From NCBI RefSeq assembly GCF_001428845.1, contig NZ_LMIU01000007.1:63459-127458 (forward strand): a DNA stretch of 64,000 nucleotides, given 5' to 3'. The position numbers and the translations under genes are program-made. The stretch comes from Achromobacter sp. Root83. GTDB taxonomy: Bacteria; Pseudomonadota; Gammaproteobacteria; Burkholderiales; Burkholderiaceae_B. The notes beneath the pieces are model-generated. The model was not told where the DNA came from, did no database searches, and saw only the letters and a list, made by a program, of their open reading frames with translations. How positions within the stretch are numbered: the stretch's first letter is position 1; every line of letters begins with the position of its first letter. This document shows, one piece after another, positions 46,752-56,300 of this stretch.

Positions 46752-47840
46752 ATGGCTACTCTCAGCTTCCGTAACGTCAAGAAAACCTACGCCGGCAACG
46801 TGCCTGTCATCCATGGCATCGACATGGACGTCAAGGACGGCGAATTCATCGTCATCGTCGGCCCGTCCGGCTGCGGCAAATCCACGCTGATGCGCATGGT
46901 CGCGGGCCTGGAAACCGTCACCAGCGGCGACATCGTGATCGACGACAAGGTCGTCAACACCCTCGAGCCCGCCGAACGCGACATCGCGATGGTGTTCCAG
47001 AACTACGCGCTCTACCCGCACATGACCGTGTTTGAAAACATGGCCTACGGCTTGAAGATCCGCAAGTTCTCCAAGGACGAGATCAAGAAGCGCGTGGACA
47101 TCGCCGCGCAGATCCTGGAACTCGGCCACCTGCTCGACCGCCGTCCGCGCGCCCTGTCGGGCGGCCAGCGCCAGCGCGTCGCCATGGGCCGCGCCATCGT
47201 GCGCGAACCCAAGGTGTTCCTGTTCGACGAACCCCTGTCGAACCTGGACGCCAAGCTGCGCGTGGCGATGCGCCTGGAAATCATGAAGCTGCACCGCCGC
47301 CTTGGCACCACCAGCCTGTACGTGACGCACGATCAGGTCGAGGCCATGACGCTGGCGCACCGCATGATCGTCATGTACCAGGGCGTGCCCGAGCAGATCG
47401 GCACCCCGATGGAGGTGTTCGAAAAGCCCGCCTCCACGTTCGTGGCCGGTTTCATCGGCTCGCCGCCGATGAACCTGATGGAAGTGGACGTGGCCGGCGA
47501 CGGCACGGTCCAGACCACCGACCGCAATCACCTGGATATCTCGCCGCTGCAGGTGCCGTCGCAGGTGCGCGGCCGCAAGGTCATCATGGGCCTGCGCCCG
47601 GAACACATGCTGCTGAACACGCAGGGCGTCCCGGCTGAAGTGGAAATGGTCGAGACGCTGGGTTCCGAGCAGCTTGTCCACTGCCGCTGCGGCAAGAGCA
47701 CGCTGGTCGTGCGCTGCACGACGCGCCAGCTGTCCGAGTCCTCGGCCAAGGTCGGCGACCGCGTCAATGTCGGCCCGGACGGCCGTCATCCGCTGCACTG
47801 GTTCGAGGCCGACACCGGCCGCCGCGTGCAGGGCCTGTAG
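46752..47840 (+). CDS. ugpC: Glycerol-3-phosphate ABC ATPase UgpC
   Basis: 362 residues. Walker [10 protein letters not shown], signature [14 protein letters not shown], Walker [16 protein letters not shown], His loop [19 protein letters not shown]-terminal TOBE region (about 240-360) is the regulatory domain of MalK/UgpC-type ATPases. No ugpQ phosphodiesterase gene follows; the operon is ugpBAEC only. Confidence 0.94.
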   Translation: MATLSFRNVKKTYAGNVPVIHGIDMDVKDGEFIVIVGPSGCGKSTLMRMVAGLETVTSGDIVIDDKVVNTLEPAERDIAMVFQNYALYPHMTVFENMAYGLKIRKFSKDEIKKRVDIAAQILELGHLLDRRPRALSGGQRQRVAMGRAIVREPKVFLFDEPLSNLDAKLRVAMRLEIMKLHRRLGTTSLYVTHDQVEAMTLAHRMIVMYQGVPEQIGTPMEVFEKPASTFVAGFIGSPPMNLMEVDVAGDGTVQTTDRNHLDISPLQVPSQVRGRKVIMGLRPEHMLLNTQGVPAEVEMVETLGSEQLVHCRCGKSTLVVRCTTRQLSESSAKVGDRVNVGPDGRHPLHWFEADTGRRVQGL

Positions 47841-47869
47841 GCCGCATCCGCCACGCGCGGCCGCCGCGC

Positions 47870-47908
47870 AAAAAAACCGGCCCGGAAGCCTTGTCGCTTC
47901 CGGGCCGG
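47870..47908 (-). terminator. Strong intrinsic terminator of the livJ-like gene
   Basis: Perfect 13-base arms CCGGCCCGGAAGC / GCTTCCGGGCCGG with a 6-base loop; on the minus strand seven U follow (A-tract at 47870-47876). It lies between the convergent ugpC and binding-protein genes and may work on both. Confidence 0.85.
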
Positions 47909-47964
47909 TTCCATTTCCGGCGCGGGCGGCGCCGCGCGCGCGGCCCGCCCGGCGATCCGCCGCT

Positions 47965-49092
47965 TTACTTGTAGACGGTCTTGGAACCGTCCTTGTGCCA
48001 GGTGAAGACGTCGAACTGGAAGTTCGTCAGGTCGCCCTGCTTGTTCCACGACACCTTGCCGATGGGCGTCTCGAAGGCGTTGGCATGCAGGTACTTGGCG
48101 ACCTTGGTGGGGTCGTCGCTGCCCGCGCCCTTGATGCCGTCGGCGATGACCTGGGTGGCCGCGTAGGCGGTCATCTGGAACGCGCCGCTGGCGTTGCGCT
48201 TCTTGGCTTCGAATGCCTTCACGATGTCGGCGTTGGCGGCGTTCTGGGTGAAGTCGGCCGGCAGCGTCAGCAGCATGCCTTCGACGGCGTCGCCGGCGAT
48301 GGCGTTGATGTCGGGGTTGCCCGTGCCTTCCGGACCCATCCACTTGGCCTTCACGCCCTGCTCGGCGGCCTGGCGCAGCAGCAGGCCCATTTCAGGGTGG
48401 TAGCCGCCGTAGTACACGAAGTCGACGCCTTGGGCCTTGAGCTTGGTGATGACGGCCGAGTAGTCGCTGTCGCCGGCGTTGATGCCTTCGAAGATCGCGA
48501 CGGCCACGCCGCCCTTTTCGAGGTCGTTCTTGACCGCCGTGGCGATGCCCTGGCCGTACGACTGCTTGTCGTGCAGCACGGCGACCTTCTTCGGCTTGAT
48601 CTTTTCCAGGATGAACTTGGCGGCGGCCGGGCCTTGCTGGTCGTCGCGGCCGATGGTGCGGAAGATGAACTCGTAATTCTTGCCGTCGGTCAGCGCCGGC
48701 GACGTGGCCGAAGGCGTGACCATGACGACGCCTTCGTTGTTGTAGATGTCGGCGGCGGCGATGGTGGCGCCCGAGCACACATGGCCCACGACGAAACCGA
48801 TCTTGCTGTTGACGACACGGTTGGCGGCGACCGGCCCTTGCTTGGGTTCGCAGCCGTCGTCGATCACGACGGTTTCAAGCTTCTTGCCGTTGATGCCGCC
48901 GGCGGCGTTGATGCGTTCCACGGCCGTATCAACCCCTTCACGGACCATGTCGCCATACTGAGTGACCGCGCCGGTGGTGGGGCCTACGACGCCGATCTTA
49001 ATGGTTTGCGCGTGGGCGGCCGCGCCAAACGTCAAACCAGCGGCGACCCCCAGCGCTGCGATGACCGGGGTCAGACGAAATACTGGCTTCAT
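47965..49092 (-). CDS. Branched-chain amino acid-binding protein, LivJ-like, orphan
   Basis: 375 residues. Signal peptide ending FGAAAHA-QTI, then IGVVGPTTGAVTQYGDMVREG, the disulfide pair in VIDDGCEPKQ and VVGHVCSG, and LLLRQAAEQGVKAKWMGPEG. It resembles livK (40297) over the whole length, so it is a paralogue that could feed the LivHMGF complex with a different ligand. It has no permease genes beside it. Confidence 0.9.
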   Translation of the reverse strand: MKPVFRLTPVIAALGVAAGLTFGAAAHAQTIKIGVVGPTTGAVTQYGDMVREGVDTAVERINAAGGINGKKLETVVIDDGCEPKQGPVAANRVVNSKIGFVVGHVCSGATIAAADIYNNEGVVMVTPSATSPALTDGKNYEFIFRTIGRDDQQGPAAAKFILEKIKPKKVAVLHDKQSYGQGIATAVKNDLEKGGVAVAIFEGINAGDSDYSAVITKLKAQGVDFVYYGGYHPEMGLLLRQAAEQGVKAKWMGPEGTGNPDINAIAGDAVEGMLLTLPADFTQNAANADIVKAFEAKKRNASGAFQMTAYAATQVIADGIKGAGSDDPTKVAKYLHANAFETPIGKVSWNKQGDLTNFQFDVFTWHKDGSKTVYK

Positions 49093-49351
49093 GAGTGGAC
49101 TCCTCGAATGGCTTTTAATCGTTGGTACGTTGACGGGGCAGACGCCGGAAACCCTTATATGCCCGCCCTGTCACGGTGCATTTGCAGGGCAAGCATACAC
49201 TGAAATATTGCCGTTTCCGGGGACTGCGCGGCCCGTTTTTGGCGCCGTTTTCTATTGCAGTGCGGCATCCGGATCACCACCGGCCTTATTCCAAACACCG
49301 TATATGCAAAAGACGATTTATTCGTTTGAGTTACTAAAGCCGCGCGGCATC

Positions 49352-49966
49352 ATGCGCCTCATGAGACTCCAACCGATAATCGTCCCGGGCTGGAAAAACT
49401 CCGGCCCCGAACACTGGCAATCGCACTGGCAGGCGTTGCTGCCGCACGCCCAGCGTGTCGAGCAGCGCGACTGGGAGAATCCCCGCGCGGCGGATTGGAT
49501 CGCCCGGCTGGCCGCCGATGTGGACGAGGCCCGCAGTCCGGTCCTCCTCATCGCCCACAGCCTGGGATGCCTGATCAGCGCCGCCCTGCCCGTGCCCCTG
49601 CGCGCCAAGGTCGCCGGCGCGCTGCTGGTGGCGCCGGCCGACGTCGAACGGCCGGACGCGCCCGAGTGCCTGCGCGGATTCGCGCCGGTTCCGCGCCAGC
49701 CCCTGCCGTTCCAGAGCGTGGTGGTCACCAGCGACGACGACCCCTATTGCGCGCTGGAACGCGCGCGCGCGTTCGCGTCGGACTGGGGCAGCCGCGTCAT
49801 CGTGATGACCGGGGCCGGACACATCAATGCCGATAGCGGCCTGGGCGACTGGCCCCAGGGCCTGAAGCTGCTGGGCGCGCTGCGCCGCCGGGCATCCTGG
49901 CGCGTCTCGCCGCCGCCGGAGCGCATTTCCCCCATTCCGATCCGGCCGCTGTCGCAGCAGACCTGA
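49352..49966 (+). CDS. Alpha/beta hydrolase, RBBP9/YdeN family
   Basis: 204 residues from ATG 49352 (MRLMRLQP); ATG 49361 is an alternative. PIIVPGWKNSGPEHWQSHWQ is the family N-terminus, LIAHSLGCLI is the nucleophile elbow with the catalytic Ser, SDDDPYC the acid, and MTGAGHINADSG the His. A small serine hydrolase of unknown substrate. The 259 bases between it and livJ show nothing beyond promoter-like AT-rich parts. Confidence 0.85.
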   Translation: MRLMRLQPIIVPGWKNSGPEHWQSHWQALLPHAQRVEQRDWENPRAADWIARLAADVDEARSPVLLIAHSLGCLISAALPVPLRAKVAGALLVAPADVERPDAPECLRGFAPVPRQPLPFQSVVVTSDDDPYCALERARAFASDWGSRVIVMTGAGHINADSGLGDWPQGLKLLGALRRRASWRVSPPPERISPIPIRPLSQQT

Positions 49967-50311
49967 AACGGCACGTCCCGCGGCCCCGCGCGCCGTTCAT
50001 GACGTGTAAACACCCTGACACCCATGTAAGAAGCCGTTCCAGCCCGAGAGGCAGGCAGAGCGCCTTCGTCCTTGCCACGGCCGTTGGGCGCCAAATGGCG
50101 CGCAACGTTGGCATTAAGAATGTCGGGACTTGAAATATTTGGGGGTCGCATGCCTTCTAGAATCCCCCGGTCTCCAGCGTTGCCGCCTGCCTGACCCGCC
50201 TGCTTGCGGGCCGCGCGGCCCGCCCCGGTCCGGCCTTGGAGCCGGACTGCCTCTTGCAGCAGAGGCCTTAATAACAACGCTGTCAACCAGCTCTTGCTAG
50301 AAGGATCTTGA
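49967..50311. other. 345-base leader and promoter region of the PKS operon
   Basis: No gene seen. Possible promoter: TTGGCA at 50108-50113, 17 bases, TGAAAT at 50131-50136. This gives a long leader of about 170 bases before the PKS ATG, which itself has AAGGA at 50301-50305. Long leaders can hold control elements; I found no clear riboswitch. Confidence 0.35.
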
Positions 50312-53300
50312 ATGGCAAAGCGTGTTGCCCTCATTGGACTCTCGTTCCGATTTCCCAGCACTGACTCCCTGCGTTACTGGCCCGATCTTTTACAGGGCCG
50401 CGACCTCGTCACTGAGGTCGACCCGGACCGCTGGGCCACCGACACCTATCACCACCCCTTGCGCGAGCATCCCGGCACGGCGTATACACGCGCGGCGGGA
50501 TCGCTGGGCGATGTCTCCGGATTCGATGCCGCCTTCTTCGGCATTTCGCCGCGCGAAGCCGCCCTGATGGACCCGCAGCAGCGGATGCTGCTGGAGATGG
50601 CCTGGGAGGCAATCGAGAGCGCCGGGATCAAGCCTTCTTCGCTGCGCGGCAGCGACTGCGGCGTCTATGTGGGCATCGCCAGCGCCGACTATTCCTACCG
50701 CATGGCCGAAGACCTGGGCGTGATCGACGCCGCGTTCGCCACGGGCAACACCAACAGCATCGCCGCGAACCGCCTGTCCTACGTCTACGACCTGCGCGGA
50801 CCGAGCATGGCGGTGGACACCGCGTGTTCGTCGTCGCTCGTCGCGTTCCACCAGGCCTGCCGCGCCATCGAGTCGGGCGACATCTCCCAGGCGCTCGCAG
50901 GCGGCATCAGCCTGCACCTGCATCCCTATGGCTTCCTGATTTTCTCCAAGGCGTCGATGCTCTCGCGCCTTGGGCGCTGCAATGTGTTCGACGCCGCCGG
51001 CGACGGTTACGTCCGCTCGGAAGGCGGCGGCCTGTTCATGCTGAAGGAGCATGACCGCGCGATCGCCGACGGCGACCGCATCCTGGCGGTCGTTGCCGGC
51101 ACCGGCGTCAATACCGACGGCCGCAAATCCGGCCTGACCGTGCCCAGCGCCGAGGCCCAGGCGGCCTTGCTGCGCCAGGCCTACGATCGCGCCGGCATCC
51201 TGCCGGAAGACGTGGACTACCTGGAGGCGCACGGCACCGGCACGCCGGTCGGCGATCCCATCGAGACCCGCGCCATCGGCATGGCGCTGGGACAGCGGCG
51301 TCCCGCGGGCAAACCCCTGCCCATCGGCTCCATCAAGAGCAACATGGGCCACCTGGAAGCGGCCTCCGGCGTGGCCGGTTTGGTGAAGGCGGTTTACAGC
51401 CTGCAGCATCGGACCGTGCCCCCCACCATCGGCGTGCGTGAACTGAATCCCGCCATCCGCGCCGAAGAATGGAACCTGGATATCGTCACGCGCACGCATG
51501 CGCTGCCCGCCACGGGCCGCCTGGTCATCGGCGTGAACTCGTTTGGGTTCGGCGGCGCCAACGCGCACGTGATCCTGCAGACGCCGGACGCTACGCCCGC
51601 CGCGCAGGCCACCATCCCGGCCACCATCCCGGCCACCATCCCGACCTCCCACCCGGCCAACATCCCAGCCGCCATCCCGGCCGCGACGGCGCCCTCGCCC
51701 GCCGTGCCGCTGATCGTGTCGGCGCGCACGCCGCAGGCGCTGAAGGCAGCCGCGCGCGACATGGCGCGGCACCTGCAGGCGTCGCCCGGCTCGACGCTCT
51801 ATGACATCGCCTATCAGGCCGCGCTGAAGCGCGAACGGCATGAGCACCGGGCATTGGCCTGGTGCTCGGACCGCGGCGAGGCGGCGGACCTGCTGCAGCG
51901 CTATGCGGACGATGAAGAGGCTTTTGCGGTGCAGACCGCCGAAGGCCTGCCCGATCCGCAAGGTCCGGTCTTCGTGTACTCGGGCAACGGATCGCAGTGG
52001 GCGGGCATGGGCAGCCGATTGCTCGACAGCCCCGTGTTCCGCGCTGCCATCGACGAGGTGGACGCCCTGTTCGCCCCGCTCGCGGGCTACCGCCTTGCGG
52101 ACGAACTGGCCGGCCAGTTGGACGGTTCGCGCTACGCGCACACGGAGTTCGCACAGCCCGCGCTGTTCGCCCTGCAAGTGGGCGTGACCCGCATGCTCGC
52201 CCAGCTAGGCGTGACGCCGCGCGCGGTCGTGGGCCACAGCGTGGGCGAGGTCGCGGCGGCCTGGGCCTGCGGCGCCCTGTCCCTGCCGGACGCGGTTCAG
52301 GTGATCCATCATCGCAGCAGGCTGCAGGGCGAGACCCGCGGCAGCGGCAAGATGACCGCGATAGGCGTGGACGGCGGCAGCGCGCAGGCCTTGCTGACCG
52401 AGCTGGGCCTGGCGAACGCGCTGGTCGTGGCCGGCTACAACAGTTCCCGTGGCGCGACCATCGCCGGCGAGCCGCTGGCGCTGGCCCGCCTCGAAGCGGC
52501 CCTTCAGCAGCGCGGCGTGGCCAGCAAACGGCTGGACCTGGACTACGCATTCCACAGCCCCGCGATGGACGGCCTTGCGCCCGAACTGCACGCGGCGCTG
52601 AGCGCGCTGGACCCGCGCGCCCCGTCCTGCGATTTCTATTCCGCCGTGACGGGCGGCCCGCTCGCCGCCGATACACTGGACGCCGACTACTGGTGGCGCA
52701 ACATCCGCCAGCCGGTGCGGTTCGAACAGGCATTGACCCAATGCGTGGGGGATGGCCACAGCGTGTTTGTGGAAATCGGCCCGCATGCCGTTTTGCGCGG
52801 TTACGTCAGCGACGCCTTGAAACGGGCCGAACGGCCCGGCCGCGTGGTGGCCACCGTCACGCGCGGCGAGGACGAGCCCCGCAAGGTCGCCAACGCGGCC
52901 GCGCAGCTCATCCTGAGCGGCGCGAACGTGGACTGGAACGCGTCATTCCCCACCCCGGGACTTCCCCACGCCCTGCCCGCCTATCCGTGGCAACGCGAGC
53001 GCCATTGGTACGCCGAAACGCCGCAATCGCTGGGACTGCTTCACCGCCATCGCGTGCACCCGCTGCTTGGATACCGGCTGGCTCAGCAGGAACTGACCTG
53101 GGAGAACCAGCTCGACACGCATTCGCACCCGGAACTGGCCGACCACGTGGTCGGCGAGGCCACGGTGTTCCCGGGCGCGGGCTTTGTCGAAATCGCCCTG
53201 GCCGCCGCGCTGGAACGCCGGCCCGGCGCCTATGCCGAACTCGAAAACCTGGAAATCCACACGCCGCTGCTGCTGGCGGCCGCGCCATCCAAGCTGCTGC

Positions 53301-56300
53301 GCTGCGCCATCGAATCCGAGGATGGGCGCCTGCGCATCCAGGCGCGCGAACTGGGCAGCGACGACGCGTGGACCCGCCACGTGTCGGCGCGTATCCGGCC
53401 TGAACCGGGCGCGGCGCTCCTGACCACCCCCATGCCGGCGCTGCCCGAACGCCAGCCCGACTTCCAGGCCGAAGACCATGCGGCGCTGACGGCGGCGTTC
53501 GGCCTGCACTACGGACCCGCTTATGCCCTGATCGAACATGGCTGGCGCCTCGATCCGGCCACCTTGCTGGCGTGTTTGCGGGTTGACGGGCATGAACAGC
53601 CCGGCCACCTGGAACCCGCCCGCCTGGACAGCGCCTTTCAAATGGCCGTGCATCTGCTCGAAGGGCAATCGTCGATGGGTCTCGGCATGGCGTTCGTGCC
53701 CGCCCGGATCGGCCGGATCGCCCTGCGCACCGGCGCGGGCCAACCCCGCTACGTGCGCTTGCGCGTGACGCGGCGCACGCCCCATGCCTTGACCGTCGAA
53801 ATTGCGTTGTACGGCGAGGACGGCACGCAATTGGCCGCGCTGTCCGAAGTGAGCCTGCGCGGCATCCGCCTCGTCAAACAGACCGAGGACCGCCTGAGCT
53901 TCATCGACGAAGCGCTCACGCCGCGCCCCAGGCCCGACGGCGCCGCCGCCGCGCCGCTGCCCACGCTGCGCCAGGCCCTGTCGGACGCGCTGGCCGACGC
54001 GGCAAAGGACCCGGCTTACGCCTGCTACGCCGACGAAGCCGAACCGCTGCTGGACGCGCTGTGCGACCAGTACGGCCTGCAGGCCTTGCGCGCGCTCGCG
54101 GATCCCCAAGGCGACATCGCCGATGCGGCCTTGCGCGAGCTGCGAACGCGCACGGCCGGCATGGCGCCGATGCTGGATATGCTGCTGGAACGCGCCCAGA
54201 CCGCCGGCGTGGCCGAGCGCAACGCCACAGGCTGGTCGCTGACGATGGACCAGCCGGGCGAAACCGCCGCCGCCGACATCTGGAATGCACTCGCGCGCGA
54301 CTATCCCGCCCACTTCGCGCCGGCGCTCGCCGCCGGCCGCGTCGGCCTGCATCTGGCCGCCTTGCTCCAGGGCGTGTCGCTGCCGGAGACGGTCGCCTCG
54401 CCGCTGTTTGACCCGGCCGACCTTGGCAATCATCTGCTGGCGGCGCCCGCCCGCCAGCAGCTTGCACAATCGCTCTGCGCCATCCTGTCGGACGCGCAGA
54501 CCCGGCTTGCCGCCGGCAAGCGCCTGCGCGTCCTGGAAATGGGCGCGCAAACCCCGCTGCTGGGCGCCGACTGCTGCGCGTCGCTGGACTTCACGCGCGC
54601 GGATTATTGCTATGCCACCGCCACCGAAACCGGCCTGGACGCGGCCGCCGCCCGGCTCGCGGCCTATCCCGACGCCATGTTGCGCCTGATCGGCGACTTG
54701 GCGGATGCGGGATCCATGACCGGCGCCGGGGTGGACCTAGCGGTCGTGCAATGCAATTTCGACTCGCTCGCGCAGACCCGCGCCGCGCTGCACGACGCCC
54801 GCTCCCGCCTGGCGCCGGGCGGCTCCCTGATCATCGTGGGACACCACCCCGCGCACTGGGCCGACTTCGTGTTCGGCGTGCGCGAATCGTGGTGGTCGGA
54901 AGCTGGCGACGGCGGCCGGGTTTCCATGCAGCAGGCGCCCGATTTCTGGCGCCATGAACTGCAGGCGCTGGGCTGCGCCTGCGAGCCGCCCTTGGAATTG
55001 AATCCTGGTGCCGCCGCTGGCGCGTATCTGCTGCACGCGCGGGCAGGCGAATTGACGGAAGCGGCCACCGCCGACGCGGATGCGCCCGTGCCCGCGCCGG
55101 GACGCTGGCTGTTGCTTGCCGACGACCAGGGGCCCGGCGCCGCGCTGGCGGCCACGCTCGCGCGCAAGCTGCGTGAAGATGGCCTCGCGGTGACCCATTT
55201 GGCGCTGGAGGCGGCCTCGCCGTCCGATACGCTGCCCGCCATTGCGCAGGGCGAGCACTACGACCACGTCGTGCACCTGGCGGGCCTGTACGGCGCGGGC
55301 GCCGATGCGCAGTCCGCCTGCCACGCGCAGGCGCGCCGCTGCGCTTTGGCCGCCGCCGCGCTGCGCGCCTGCGAAAAACATGGGCGGCCCGCCACGCTGT
55401 GGCTGTTGACCGCCGGCGCGCGCACCCCGGACGGCCGTCCCGCCACGACCCTGCGCGGCCTTGCCGACGCGGCGCTGAGCGGCTATGGCCGCAGCATCAT
55501 GAATGAATCGGCGGACACCGCCGTGCGCCTGCTGGACATGCCGTCCGCGCCCGACGCCGCGCCCATCGCCGCCTTGCTGCGCGAGCTGACCGATCCGGAC
55601 GCCGAGCTGGAGGTGGTGCTGGATGCGCAGGGCGCGCGCTACGCGCCACGGCTGCGCGTCGTGCCCCGCCCCGTCGCGCCAGGCCCGGCGCCGCTCGCTC
55701 CGATGGTGCGCCGGCTGGGCTTCGAACTGCCCGGGCAGCTTCGCAACCTGCGCTGGGAGAGCCACCCGGCGCGGCCGCCCGCGGACGGCGAACTTGAAAT
55801 CCAGGTGCACGCCACGGGCCTGAACTTCCGCGATGTCATGTACACCTTGGGCCTGCTGGCCGACGAGGCGCTGGAAAACGGCTATGCCGGCGCCAGCCTG
55901 GGCCTGGAGTTCGCGGGCATCGTCCTGCGGACCGGCGCCGGGGTCACCGATTTTGCCCCGGGCGACGCCGTGCTGGGCTTCGGTCCGGCCAGCTTCTCGG
56001 ACCGCGTGCTGACCACGACGACCGCCGTCGCCGCCCTGCCGGAAGGCATGAGCTTCGAGGCCGCCGCCACCATCCCCAGCACCTTCTTCACCGTGTACTA
56101 CGCGCTGCACCATCTGGCACGCCTGGAACCGGGCGAAAAGGTCCTGATCCATGGCGCCGCGGGCGGCGTCGGCATTGCAGCGGTCCAATACGCCCAATGG
56201 CTGGGCGCCGAGATCTACGCCACGGCCGGCTCCGACGAAAAGCGCGATTTCCTGCGGATGATGGGCGTGGCGCATGTGTTCGATTCCCGCTCGCTGTCGT

